A stretch of DNA of 64,000 nt, taken from NCBI RefSeq assembly GCF_020509005.1, contig NC_063015.1, positions 3,906,001-3,970,000 on the forward strand, written 5' to 3'. The stretch is from Fulvia fulva. Taxonomy: Eukaryota > Ascomycota > Dothideomycetes > Mycosphaerellales > Mycosphaerellaceae. The notes beneath the pieces are model-generated. The model saw only the letters and a program-made list of their open reading frames with translations. It ran no database searches and was not told the origin of the DNA. A program made the position numbers and the translations under genes. Numbering within the stretch: position 1 is the first letter of the stretch; every line of letters starts with the position of its first letter. Of the stretch, positions 30,022 to 41,443 are shown piece by piece.

Positions 30022-32768
30022 GGTTGTACTTTTTCTTAAAGTCTATTAGCGATTGGAGATTGTGGTTGTTGTCGAACGACAATTATATTGTGAAGATCCT
30101 GATGTGGTTGAGTGGCTTTCCAAGATGTACTTGTCATGACTGTATCACGTCGGCATTTGATGACGTCTCCGGGGTTTGACCCACAGTTGTACCAAGCTTG
30201 CGGCGTTTAAGACCAAGAGAGACATCCCGCCTTTGGAGATGTCGGCTAAAGAGCTCTTTTGACAGACAGATCGTGTGATGTCTTGTGTTACAGCGTTCAG
30301 CAGCCTGCTGGTGCTAAGAGTGCCAGGGCCGGTACTTTGATCGGGATTCATGTGTTCGATGAGCCTCAACATCCATCATCATGCCATCGAGTACCATACT
30401 TACCTGTTCGGCAAGACATCTGTGTCGCGGTGCAGATTCAAAAAGGTGTGAAGCAAGACAGCCGACTCACCTTCCATCTTCTCCAACTTACCTCCTCCTC
30501 CTCACACATGGAGACTGCCTGACCATCCGGCCGCGTCATCCACAAGCACTGTGCAGAATCACCTTCTTATTGCTCCCACACGGCGGGAACCGCTACTGGT
30601 ATTGCGTGCAGTTGGTCAGGAGTGGCGCCAGGACGCTGTTCATCGCAGCAATGCTCCCGTGCGCCATGTCGAGGTTATGTTGTCTGCAGGGTGAAGGTGC
30701 TCAGGCCCGTGACTTCCGCGATGGACTGAAATTGTGCTTTCTGGATTGACAGGCGGAGGGCATACTATTTCTGTCATTGTTTGCTGCAGGGATGCTGCTC
30801 ACAACCAGTTCATCTCCACTGCAGATCTTGGTGTCGCATGGCGAGCGTTGAAGTCGATAGAACGTCAAGTCTTGAATTCGGCTAACAGTCGTATGCATTC
30901 CGGATTGGGACGTGGCCTTAGGATGTTGACTGTCCGATGTAAAGCTGATGATGTTTCTTTCGTGGCTTCGTGTATGCTCTGGACTGTGCCATGCTGCCAG
31001 CGACTTCAGGTTTAGAGCTTCAGCGAGCGGAATACCAAATCGTCGAAAACACTTTAGCGAGGACGATCGATAGTCGTTTGCTTGACTCGTACCTGCAGAG
31101 CACTACTGACGAGCGCCATCCAGAACGGCTGTCAGCTGTTTTCGGACATGCGGCAATTGTCTACTGGCGTAGGGGCAGATGAAGGCCTGGCGGGCTGGAG
31201 ACAGCAACCGTCGCGGCAGATGCATCGGCTCAATGTCGCGGAGGGAGACAGTCATCTGAACACACCATGCTAGGAGTATGTGAGCATGTAGGATGTGTGT
31301 TGTTTTAGCCGCGCTGAAGTGTGATGAATGTTGGTATATTTCTCGTGCCCTGCAGCTGCAGGGAGGTCGTTTGCCAATAGGAAGGAGCCAGGAATGTGAT
31401 TGTAGTAAGAACTTCAGTTCGCCAGCATCTATAGGAGAAGGAGCGTCAGATGACTGCATGCCCAAAATAGCAGGATCGTGGCAGCGGCATGTTGCAAGTT
31501 GTAACTCTCCTGTCGTGGACCGAGAAGGGCAGGTGTTGCTGGTGGTGCGTTGGTCAGGTTGTGAACTGTGGAAGGAGGGTGCGATGCATTGGTTGAGAGG
31601 GTCCAAGACATTAAGAAGGAGCGACCAATGGCAATTCAGTTTCATGCACCACCTGGCCACATACCTTGTGCGAATCACAAGGATCAGTCCGAAGGGCCGA
31701 CAACCACAAAATCGCTCTCCATGGCGGCACTACAGCAGTATGGTACACTTGTCGGTGGTGTAGGGCACTCACGTGCGCAAGCTGCTGCGGGAGGAGGCAG
31801 ATGGCAGAACAAGGCCAGTGACAGCTTCAGCGTTCTTGTTGACCGCGGCAACGACAAGCTCGGCCGGCAACTCCACGCCGCTACGCGAGAGTGGACTCTA
31901 GTCTCCGCTAGGGCAGCGATCCACTGGGGTCGATGTATGGTGAGGCCTGCATCGAGATACAGTACTGTATTCCAGGTCCGTCGATGAGTGTCAGTGTCGT
32001 TCGAAGAGAAGCAGAAGTTGGTCGTCGTTCATGTTGGACCGCATGCGGACTGCAGTCGTGTACGCAATCTCTGACATGGACATCTGCGTCCCGACAGAAC
32101 ACTTCACGACAAGCATAGCCTAGCAGGACTAGATTGTGCATTAGCATACCGTGCCGTCGGAAGAGCTAGCTGCATTGCACCTTGCAGCCACTCGACTCCT
32201 GCAGAAAGGAGCTCCAGCAATCACAATCACCCATCTCGCAGTGCCGCAGCCACACCAGGCCGGCCGTTCCACTGCCCTGGATCTGTATTCTATCTGGTTC
32301 ACCGTGCATCACACCCATTCCTACAACATTGTTCCGCCACGTTTCTGTCTCCGCAGCCTGAGCGTTAACTTATTGTTTCTCGCCCGAGACACGTCTGGAA
32401 CATCGACCGGAGATTCCCCATCGCGTACCTACAGGCTGTATACAGTCCACGAGCACAACCTGGCTGCCGCTCGCCGCTCGTCTCAGCGCCGCACACCATC
32501 TCCCTCCTACGATCCCTGCCAGGGTGTGCGTGCTTCACTTCACTTCGGCCACGCGCAGCCGCCATACCCTCCCTTAGGGTCCCTTACATTGCGAACCACA
32601 CGAAGGGGAGGTGCGCGACTTCATCCTCTCGGCCTTGAAGGCCACCCGCATGGAGAGGTGACAAGCCGCCGCTGGCGAACAGCACACTGGCCAACTGCTG
32701 CCAACAGCTGCTGCAAGTAGGCGCACCGGCCGCCGCATGATCGCATGTAGCCAAACAGCCAACCCATC
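30022..32768. other. 2.7 kb intergenic between divergent COMT and kinesin genes
   Basis: No gene can be supported. Many ORFs of 60-190 codons overlap on both strands; they are Cys/His/Arg/Ser-rich, without domains, and mostly lack good starts. It is not RIP-mutated: CpA and TpG are common. The last ~600 bp are C/T-rich and probably hold the kinesin promoter and a long 5' leader. A non-coding RNA could be hidden here but nothing shows it. Confidence 0.5.
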
Positions 32769-35700
32769 ATGGCGTCCACTCTTTCAGGTCCCAGGACACC
32801 ACGACCGCCTCCGACAGGCCCACTACCGGCCTTGCCAGTCTCCAAGACGCGCAAGTACAGCGACGATGGCGCTGCCGCCGAATCAAGGCGAACCTCAACT
32901 GCCTCTAATATCCCCCCGCCCTCGTCGAAGAAGACGTCCATTCCCTCACGAGCAGTGACAATCTCTGGCCTGCCCACGCCGAACAAACCCGCCAAAGCCA
33001 ACTCCACATCGGCCGTCCCTACTCTGTCCACCAACGACGCACGACCTGCACCCTCCCCTTCCCCGCCTATCGGCTCAGGCATACCGAAGACGGTGAGAAA
33101 GACCAGTAGCATTGGCTCTTTCCCTCTACCGCCCAAGGGCGCTGCTAGGGTAACGAGCCTCCCACCCAGCCCACTATCCGCATCCACGTCTTCGAACGAA
33201 CAAAATGGCATCCCGCCTCCACCTCCAGCGAAAAGTCCCAAGCGCGACTCGTCAAGGCACAGAAGCGTGGAAAGCGGGCTTAAGAAACCGCGCACCCGCA
33301 GTTCTGGCTATGGCCTTCGTCCAAGAGCATCGCATCCCAGCCGGACAAGTCCAAGCCTCGGCGGCTCGCCAAGTCTGCTCAATGGCACAGGCGAGCGCGC
33401 CATGATATCAAGTGGGGGTGCAAGGCATTCGGAGAGCCTGCTCAGTCTGCCATCCCCACCACACAGCCGAAGCTCTTCTGCCGAGGGCGCTCGCGAGGGG
33501 GACATGATTTCCTACGAAGACGGGGCCGAGGATGGCGGTCGACGAGGCCGCTCTCGGAATTCCGATAAGACAGCAGATTCGAAGGACGCTGCAGGTGGCA
33601 AGGATGCTAAGGGCAATGTCATCGTTAGCGTCCGTGTACGACCCGATTCAGCGGCCAACGACGATACCAAAATGGACGGAGAATGGCTGGTCGATGGGCG
33701 GAGGTCACTCATCTCCTACAGAGGACGTGAGGGCGGCGATCATCGTTACGACAATGTCTTTTCCCCACACGATCACAATTCACGAGTCTACGACAACGCA
33801 GCCAAACGACTAGTGCGTCGGGTCATGGAAGGCTACCACGGCACAGTCTTTGCGTACGGCATGACCGGTACAGGAAAGACTTATTCCATGCAGGGAACCG
33901 CCAACGCGCCTGGTGTTATACCGCTGGCCATCACTGACATATTTTCTTACATTCGCGAGAACCCATGCCGGGAGTTTCTGTTACGTGTCAGCTACTTGGA
34001 GATATACAACGAGAAGATATATGACCTGCTCAGTCAGTCCACACCTGGGCAGCAACAAGAGGAAATTAAGCTTCGCGAGGATAGCAAGCGTGGCGTGTAT
34101 GCGACACCACTCAAGGAAGAGATAGTGCAGTCACCGAATCAGCTCTTGCGAGTCATTGCACGAGGTGACCTTGCTAGGAGAACAGGCAGCACACAATTTA
34201 ATGCGCGCTCTTCCCGATCACACGCCGTTGTGCAGATTGTTGTCGAGTCTCGCGCAAGGACGGCTACGGACCACGGCGCTTACTTCGAGAAGGAGACTCG
34301 AAGAACAGACAAGATTATGCCGGGTGGCGTATTGGTGTCAACACTGTCATTGATTGATTTGGCAGGTTCAGAAAGGGCGGCAGAGAACAAGGAGCGCAGA
34401 ACGGAAGGTGCTCACATCAACAAGTCGTTGCTCACACTGGGCACAGTTATCGCGCGCCTGTCTGGCGAAGACGAAAAGGAAGACGGCACCAAGAGCACAG
34501 ATAAGAAGGACGGGCTGAAGCATCTGCCCTATCGAGACAGCAAGCTCACCCGCCTGCTTCAGGGAGCACTCTCTGGTAACTCACTTGTCTCCATTCTCTG
34601 CACGATCCAGCTGTCCTCTGCTGGTACTGCTGCCGCGACTGCGAGCTCGCATACCGGAGAGACCTTGAACACACTCAAGTTTGCCAGCAGAGCGAAGAAC
34701 AACATCGTCAGCCACGCGAAGCGGAACGAATCGAACCTCAACCCTGGCGATCCTAACAGCAGAGCGCTTCTCGATCGATATCGCATGGAGATTCAGGATC
34801 TACGATCGCAGCTTGAACAGCAGAACAAAGCCAAGGAGGAAGCCGAGAAACAGGAGGAGATCGAGGAGGATCGGAAGATGGAGGAAGCGCTCGAACGCCA
34901 GGAACGGACCAGGCATGAAGAGCAGATGTTGGAAATGCAGCTTGCTCGTACGGCTTTGAAAGAGCGCATCAGCCATCTAAATCGCCTGATTCTGTCGTCC
35001 AAGTCGCTGGGTGTCAACTCCGGACGCTTCTCCAGCTCCAGCATGCCTTTCAACCCTCGCATGAGCATATACAGCATATCGCAGTCCGAGTACGGCAGGC
35101 CAGTGAGCACAGTCCGGCCGGACAGCAGAGACAGTGGCATGCCGGCCCGCGACAGTGGTGTCACGCTGCAAGTTCCATTCGAAGAGGAACGCGATCAGCC
35201 GATTTCAAGCGGCTCCATCACAATGGGTACACTTCCCGCGGCAGAGGCCTCCCGGATTGTGGAGGACGATGCAGTGCTCGATGACGAAGAGGATGGAGCA
35301 GACTCTGGTGGGATCGATGGCGAGGGCCACGCCAGCTTGTCCCAGCAGATTCGCATGCTGCAAGCGGATTTAGGCGACAAGAATCGGTACATTGCAACAC
35401 TTGAAAAGCGTCTTTTGCAGGCCAGGAGAACCAGTCATAGCAGAGTCAGCATGCACTTCGCTTCCCGGGTCGGGCTGCCGGAAGATGCAAGTTTGGAACG
35501 TCTTTTGCGTGAACGAGACCGCGAGATCGAAGAGCTTCGAGCAACCTTGGACGACCAGATGCGGATGGTGACAGCATTGAGGAGCGCCGCTCGGAAGCGC
35601 GAGATGCTGGACAAGAGGAAGAGTCACGCTACCACCACCAGTGACGAGACCGCGCGGCCCCAGACGTCCAGTGGTGTGTCTGATCAAGTCCCGGAGTTGT

Positions 35701-36137
35701 CCAGTCTGCCATTCCAGAGGCACAACAGCTCTCGTGCATCACGACACAGCTTCAGGCCGCCCAATCTGGCACGAAGCAGTCATCGCAGCACCCCTTCGAA
35801 TGCGAGCCATTCCAGTTCCAGCGCTGTGAACTTCTCCAGGACGCCGCTGAGTCCGATGGTCATTCTAAGTCCAGGACATTCTTCCAGCAATTCTCGCGAA
35901 AGCCTCGGCAAGGAGATTGTCAAGGTGAACCGTCGCAAGAGTGTTGACGAAATGACGCAGCTGCTCGATCAAATGATCCAGGACAAAGTGGAATCAGGAC
36001 ACGTTGTTCGGGGCGAGCGAGGGTCTTTACGAATCCGTCATGATACGCTGACCCAGCAGATCAGCGACGCGCTCAGCGCCACCGTCATTCACGAGGATCC
36101 AGTGCCAACAGCCCAAAGCAAAGGCGTCAAGGCCTGA
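32769..36137 (+). CDS. kinesin-7 family motor protein (Kip2/KipA/Tea2-like)
   Basis: 1,122 aa, single exon, ATG 32769 (CATCATGGCG). A Ser/Pro-rich, basic N-terminal extension covers residues 1-280. The motor domain spans ~283-650: NVIVSVRVRP, P-loop GMTGTGKT at 364-371, switch I NARSSRSH at 478, switch II DLAGSE at 530-535, and YRDSKLTRLLQGALSGNS. Coiled coils follow at ~672-755 (DRYRMEIQDLRSQLEQQNKAK onward), ~870-900 and ~920-960, then a Ser-rich tail. A long disordered extension before a CENP-E-type motor is the layout of Kip2/KipA/Tea2, plus-end-directed motors that carry polarity and plus-end factors along cytoplasmic microtubules; the subfamily call is inference. It is the last intact gene before the repeat region, and no RIP-type stops have entered it. 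Confidence 0.93.
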   Translation: MASTLSGPRTPRPPPTGPLPALPVSKTRKYSDDGAAAESRRTSTASNIPPPSSKKTSIPSRAVTISGLPTPNKPAKANSTSAVPTLSTNDARPAPSPSPPIGSGIPKTVRKTSSIGSFPLPPKGAARVTSLPPSPLSASTSSNEQNGIPPPPPAKSPKRDSSRHRSVESGLKKPRTRSSGYGLRPRASHPSRTSPSLGGSPSLLNGTGERAMISSGGARHSESLLSLPSPPHSRSSSAEGAREGDMISYEDGAEDGGRRGRSRNSDKTADSKDAAGGKDAKGNVIVSVRVRPDSAANDDTKMDGEWLVDGRRSLISYRGREGGDHRYDNVFSPHDHNSRVYDNAAKRLVRRVMEGYHGTVFAYGMTGTGKTYSMQGTANAPGVIPLAITDIFSYIRENPCREFLLRVSYLEIYNEKIYDLLSQSTPGQQQEEIKLREDSKRGVYATPLKEEIVQSPNQLLRVIARGDLARRTGSTQFNARSSRSHAVVQIVVESRARTATDHGAYFEKETRRTDKIMPGGVLVSTLSLIDLAGSERAAENKERRTEGAHINKSLLTLGTVIARLSGEDEKEDGTKSTDKKDGLKHLPYRDSKLTRLLQGALSGNSLVSILCTIQLSSAGTAAATASSHTGETLNTLKFASRAKNNIVSHAKRNESNLNPGDPNSRALLDRYRMEIQDLRSQLEQQNKAKEEAEKQEEIEEDRKMEEALERQERTRHEEQMLEMQLARTALKERISHLNRLILSSKSLGVNSGRFSSSSMPFNPRMSIYSISQSEYGRPVSTVRPDSRDSGMPARDSGVTLQVPFEEERDQPISSGSITMGTLPAAEASRIVEDDAVLDDEEDGADSGGIDGEGHASLSQQIRMLQADLGDKNRYIATLEKRLLQARRTSHSRVSMHFASRVGLPEDASLERLLRERDREIEELRATLDDQMRMVTALRSAARKREMLDKRKSHATTTSDETARPQTSSGVSDQVPELSSLPFQRHNSSRASRHSFRPPNLARSSHRSTPSNASHSSSSAVNFSRTPLSPMVILSPGHSSSNSRESLGKEIVKVNRRKSVDEMTQLLDQMIQDKVESGHVVRGERGSLRIRHDTLTQQISDALSATVIHEDPVPTAQSKGVKA

Positions 36138-36504
36138 TGGCGCTGAGGCGTGGTAGCACAGCAATTTATGATATGTGACGAGCTGGAGATCACTGAGCCT
36201 AAGGGCAGACCCCAAAATCGACTCTAGGCAGACCCTATACATGACTCATGTAGACATAACTATATCGTTGTATTCGTTATTAACGCGATGTTATCGCTCA
36301 TACCTAACATTACTACTGCCGTCGCGTCCTCGCGTATTTCTTTATTAATCCTTCGACCCTACTATCTCGTTACTAACGTATCTACCTTAGTCCTTCGCTA
36401 TTAACGAGAACTATATCCTACACCGATAGGACCTTCTCCGAGCGGCGGGACACACTGAGGACCATTCGAGAGCTCCCACCAAGACGAACACCTCACGAAA
36501 GCAG
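36138..36504. other. transition from gene to RIP-mutated repeats
   Basis: Just after the kinesin stop the composition changes. GGCAGACCC occurs twice (about 36,205 and 36,230); then from about 36,245 the sequence is TA-rich, keeps CpG and has few CpA/TpG. No gene is seen. The 3' flank of the kinesin transcript lies here. Confidence 0.55.
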
Positions 36505-37831
36505 AAGCGACCCGCTCACGCTAGCGACGGCGCAATTGCTGTACAAAAAGCCTAGAGTCGAGATCCGACTCCCATGACGGTGGACCCTGAAATTGCGGCG
36601 ACGCGGAGGAGACCGGCCTATTTAGGCAATCGTCACCTCATGGCAAATCAAGAGAGCACTAACCAGGGAACAAACCAAGGGACTAACTAAGTATAGACAA
36701 ACCTATATAACGAAGCTAAAAACATGCTAGGTAATAAGGAACACCTAAGCCGGGTATACAAGAACATAATAGCCTAGCTACTAGGCGCGCTAAAGGCGCT
36801 ATCCTACTAGATCCTAAAGACAATCTAGTAAGCTACGCTAAAAGCAGCCCAAAAGCCTACTACATAGGCAACAGTCGCTATAGGCGCGAAACCGTAACCG
36901 ATAAAGGCGAGCACGGTAGTACGACTATATATTACCGACCCGATAGAGTAATAGGAGATCGTAGCTCTTATAAGTAAGGAGATCGTAGATAGGATTAGCT
37001 AGAAGGAGGTCGTAGGGGCAAAGGTAGAATCGACCGGTGCCCTAAGACTCTTTACTACCTAAGAATCCGATAAACGTAAGCTCGAGACCTATAAGGAATA
37101 GACGACGAAGGTTACGAAATTAGTAAAGGTCTCTTACTAACAATATATACTAATAGCCTACGGAGTACCTAGAATATTCAAGGTCGAAGACCTCCCTTAG
37201 CTCTAGACATAAAACTAAGCTATATCCCTAGGACTACGACTTACGAAGGCGATATAGCTCTATAGGACCGTAGAACCTACGAAGACGTACTTATCCCTAA
37301 TAGTCTAGGTAGAGATGGCGGAATAGGCAAACTAAGTCCTAGATAAGGGACTGTTCTAGAACTACGAGCAACTAGACATAGAGATCTATTAGAGTAGCTA
37401 TAGAGTACTCTAATACTTCTACTGCTAACAATATAGACATATCGCCCCTAAGTACGGAGAAAAAAGCCTAAAGTACCCCCGATACGCCGGCCCTTACTTA
37501 GGGAAAGACTGCCTAAGGGAGGAGACTCGATACGCGTACTATAGCCGAAAGCACCCGGCATACTCAAACTAATGCCCGGTAAGAATCGCGGTATAAGAAC
37601 GAGCGAGATAGGTAAGGGTCGCTACGCCGGCTAGATACCTATAGCAACAACCTTAGAAGGGAGTTGGGCTCTATAGGGGGCTCGAAGCAAGCAAGCGTAA
37701 GAGAACGGACGACCTAGTACCGACATACCCGCCGCCTAGGAGACCGAGAGACCTTAGCCGAGCGGTAAATAAGTAAGGTTAAATACGAATCGTCGGGTCG
37801 TTCTAATCTTAGCTATAGCTAAGTAGATTAG
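36505..37831 (+). mobile_element. RIP-mutated LINE fragment C: 5' region and ORF1 (Gag-like)
   Basis: A decayed ORF1 starts at ATG 36640 and runs with many TAG/TAA stops to about 37,790. The C-terminal part keeps three zinc-knuckle-like blocks near 37,410-37,570 in which several Cys codons read Tyr, as expected from G-to-A changes. It aligns by eye with ORF1 of the intact minus-strand LINE (shared core EIVxxI-x-KEVVGAK-V) and with copies D (44.1 kb) and E (63.0 kb). It is the least mutated of the three RIPed copies. Only a possible ORF2 start follows before the minus-strand LINE inserted at 37,832-37,845 interrupts it. Confidence 0.8.
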
Positions 37832-37845
37832 GAACCTAAGATATA
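37832..37845. repeat. target-site duplication, left copy (14 bp)
   Basis: GAACCTAAGATATA occurs here and again at 42,745-42,758, exactly at the two ends of the minus-strand LINE. Confidence 0.85.
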
Positions 37846-37930
37846 GATAGATAGATAGATTATTCATTTGCCTGTTTTGGTGCCTCTTGGCCCATGCAGG
37901 TCTCTCGCTATAGAGTATATTTATGTAGGT

Positions 37931-37957
37931 AGGAAACCCGAGTAACGGGTGAAAACC
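37931..37957 (-). other. conserved 3' hairpin of the LINE
   Basis: ACCCG (37,936-37,940) and CGGGT (37,946-37,950) form a 5-bp stem with a 5-nt loop about 90 nt before the TATC tail. The same GGTTTTCACC...GGGTTTCC context recurs near the 3' ends of LINE A (56,721-56,745) and, more mutated, LINE B (61,264-61,289). It is probably the 3' recognition structure for the element's reverse transcriptase (inference). Confidence 0.6.
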
Positions 37958-38036
37958 TCCTCTCCCTCTCCTTGGATTTGTCCTTCTCTTGTTCTTCCCG
38001 TTTTCCTCCCTTTAGGGTGCGCTAGTGTCATAGTTG

Positions 38037-41000
38037 TTACCCTGTGACTACCTTGCCCGCGGCCCTAGTTCTGTCCTCCTCTTCATTCCCTGTTCCTCTA
38101 TCCTCCTCCTTTCTCTCTTCCTCCCTCTTCTCAATCCATCTCTCTGTTTCCACTGCAAGAGAGAACTGTTCAAGGTAGTTCTCCGACAGGATCCACCTTG
38201 TTACCCTTTGTATGTCTCGTTTGTTCTTGATAATGGCTTGGTACTGCCTATCTCTTGCCTTTGCTCTCCATAGACTCCTCCCTCTGACCCACTCCTTGCA
38301 GACTAGGGCCATGTGCTCCGGGTTCTGGGACAGGTAGCCACATGGGCAGCTCTTGGATTCATGTCCTGGGACTCTTCTTTGATGCAAGTATGCCCTAAGC
38401 CCAATGTGCTCAGAACGGATCTGGATGGCTATACTTGCTTCTGCCCTCTTCAGGTCCTTGTAGATGTGGTAGTTGTACCTTCCAAATGTTCTTGCTGCTA
38501 GTGGGGCCCCTGGTCTTACGTGCTGTTGGCTCCAGTTTTTTTCCCAGAGGTATCCTGCAATTTGCTCAGCTTGGCTTTGTTTCTTCTTGTCTTTGTCTCT
38601 TGAGCTGGCTTGGCCTCTGTGGGCCTCCCCTTGTTCAAGGGCTGCCGTGATCTCTTGAAATGTTGCAAGGTCTCTTTCCTTTTGTGGGATCATGTGTGGC
38701 CTGTTGGGTCTCCTCTTCCTTGTACATTGGGTTCTGATCTTCAGTGTGGCTGCTTGGATGGCTCCCTGTACTTGGTATGCAGATGTCCTGCCTGCATATT
38801 GGCTCCTTAGGCCTTGGAGGTATTCTTTGATAGGAGCAGTTCCTGACTCCATTTCCAATGTCTTGTAGGGAGTTGACTTGTAGGCCCCAAGTACTCTCTT
38901 CAGGCAGGCTGCTTGGGCTCTGTTAAGGGGTTCCTCAATCCTCTTTGGGGTGTGCTTTGCTGCTGCCCAGACTGCTGCTCCATACATCATTGCAGGTTTG
39001 ACAATAGCCTTGTACATGATCCTTGCCTGAGAGAAGGTTGCGCCCCATGTGGAGGCTGTAAGCCTTTCTATAGACTGTCTGTTTATGTCTGCTCTTGCCT
39101 GAGCCTTCTTCACCTGTGGACCCCAGCTAAGCTTTGGGTCCAGCCATATCCCTAGGACCCTGAGTTCCTGTGTAGGGTGAGTTTCAAAGCCCTGGATCTG
39201 TACTGTTGCCTGCAAATTGTGTTTTGTCTTTGCCCTGCTGAAGTGGATAAGCTAGTACTTGTCTGGTGCAAATTTTGCCCCGTGTTCCCTTGCCCATTTC
39301 TCGCACTGTTTATGTCTTTCCTCGAGGAGGTTGCAGTTGTGTTCTGTGGAGTCTGACCATGCTAGGATGTTTGTGTCATCTAAAAATCCTGATGCTGTAG
39401 TGTTTGTTGTCTCCAGGAGTGGCATTAGGTCTCCCACAAAGAGAAGGAAGAGGATTGGTGAGAGTGTGGATCCTTGTGGGATCCCTGTGCGTGCTATTGG
39501 TGTCTGTGGGGCCTTGTAGGTTCCAAGGAGGATTTGGGTTGTTCTGTTTTGGAGGAATGATTGCACCAATGTGACGATCCATGTTGGGATAGCCTTCTGT
39601 TTTAGGATGTGGATGAGCCTAGTGTGGGAGACATTGTCGAAGGCTCCTGATATGTCAAGTGAGAGCAGTGATGCTACTCTATTGTTGCCATAGTGCCAGA
39701 TGTGTCTTATCTGTTCTGTAATTAGCTCCACTGCTGTAAGGGTGGATCTCTTTCTCCTGCCCCCCATCTGTGTTGCTGGGAGGAGGTTATGTTCCTCCAC
39801 AATCTCTGTAAGCCTCTGAGCAATGATCTTTTCAAGGAGCTTTCCTATTGTGTTCAGCAATGCAATTGGCCTATATGACTTTAGTTTGGTGTAGTCCTCT
39901 TTCTGGGGTTTCCTTAGGACACATGTGAGGGATTGTTTGAAGATCCCTGGGCAATAGCCTTGTGCCATACATTGGGTGAAGATTGGTGCCAGTACTGGGG
40001 TGATAAGGTCTCTACATGCCTTCAGGTAGCAGTTGGGGATCTTGTCCGGGCCTGGGGCCTTGTTTCCCTTGAGTTTCTTAATGACTCCCTCAATCTCCTT
40101 AGCATCTACATGCCAGCTAGCCTCTCTTGGTTGTGGGATGTGAGCTCCTGGGATGTTGCTGAGGTCTGCCTCTACCTGGGTCCCAAAGAAATGGCTTGCA
40201 AATGCCTCTGCCTTCCCCTTAAGAGTGGTTTGCACCTGTCCTCTCTGGTCTTGTATTGGGGGAAACTGGGGTAGGGAGTTCTTCTCATCTTTGGGCTTCC
40301 TTGCCCACTTGGCTAGCCTCCAGATTTGTTCTAGATGTTCTGTGATCATCCCAACAGTGGACCTCCATTCTTGCTGTTTGTCCCTCCTAATCTGTGCTTT
40401 CTTGGCCTGGCAGGCATTGTTATAGGTCTCCCAATTGGCCTGGGTACGTTGTTGCTCCCATCTTCTCCTTGCCCTTCTTGCGTCCTTGACCTTGGTTGTG
40501 CATTCATGTGTCCAGTATGTCTTCTGGTATGGTGACCACCTCTTCTTGGGTATGTGGGCTTGGGCTGCTCTCTCTATGGCTGTCACCAGTTGTGTGGCAG
40601 CCTGGTCAATCCCCTCTGTTGTGTACAAGTTGTCTATGTTCACCCATTCAAGTTCACCCTCTAGCTGTTCCTGCACTAGTGACCAGTTGGCCTTTTTCCA
40701 GTTGAGCTTCTCTTCTGGCTCCCTCTCTTCCTCAACCGTGGCTGGATGTCCGTCTGGATTGGGAGGTGATCCGATGAGGACTCAAGGTGGCTGCTCACTT
40801 TGCAACTCTCCACCTTCTGTGTCAGGGCATGGGACATAAAACACAGGTCTAGTGTGCTAGAGCTGTTGTTTCTTGCCCATGTTTCTGTTCCATTTGGTGT
40901 GACTAGGCCTAGCTGGGCTGTCTCCATCTGGCTAATAAGCCTGCCTGCCAGGAAGTGGTGTGCTGGGGAGAAGTCTGATCCCCATGTTGGGTGATGGAGG

Positions 41001-41443
41001 TTGAAGTCCCCAACCACTATGTTCTGGGCTTGTTGACTCATTGCCTCTGGAAGTCTTTCCAATGTGTGTAGCTGTGTGCTACTCCTAGACTCTGGGGGTG
41101 GGTTATACACACTGTGGACCAGGATCTGGCCATGTGATGTCGTTAGTTGTATTGTGGTAATGTCCCTGTCAGCCCTTGGCAAGGCTTGCCAGTCCTCAGT
41201 TGACACCTTCTTGCTGATGTAGATGCAGGACCTTGGGACTCCCTCTGTTCTGTTGACCACTGAGTGATACTCTGGGCTCTTCACTGTTGAGGGGATTCTG
41301 GTATGTGGGCTGATCCATAGTTCTTGTATTGCCACAATGTGGTGTACCTCTGGGTCCAGGGCTTGCAGGAAGCTCCTCTGGACCTTGTCCTTGCTTTTAT
41401 TGACATTGTACTGAATGATGGTTAGCTTGTTGGTGTGAGGCAT
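38037..41443 (-). pseudogene. LINE ORF2: endonuclease-reverse transcriptase, one frameshift and one stop
   Basis: ATG 41443. The endonuclease part (41,443-40,7xx) keeps QYNVNKSK, AIQELWIS, VVGDFNLHHPTWG, STLDLCF and SSSDHLPI, covering the Asn, Glu, Asp/Asn and Ser-Asp-His positions of APE-type LINE endonucleases. A one-base frameshift lies near 40,690-40,740. The reverse transcriptase (40,676-39,252) has NKAPGPDKIP, SYRPIALLNTIGK, SLDISGAFDNV, GIPQGSTLSP and the catalytic box GFLDDTNILAW. A TAG at 39,252-39,254 replaces what looks like a Gln codon; the same frame then continues to 38,037 with a C-terminal CPCGY...H...C motif. Without these two lesions ORF2 would be about 1,135 residues, a normal length. 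Confidence 0.88.

Noticed and set aside
31103..31763. Overlapping ORFs of 156 and 191 codons on opposite strands
   Set aside because: Neither has a domain or splice support; Cys/His/Arg-rich readings of intergenic DNA.
37841..37862. GATA-type microsatellite at 37.84 kb
   Set aside because: It is the tail of the minus-strand LINE seen on the opposite strand, not an independent microsatellite.
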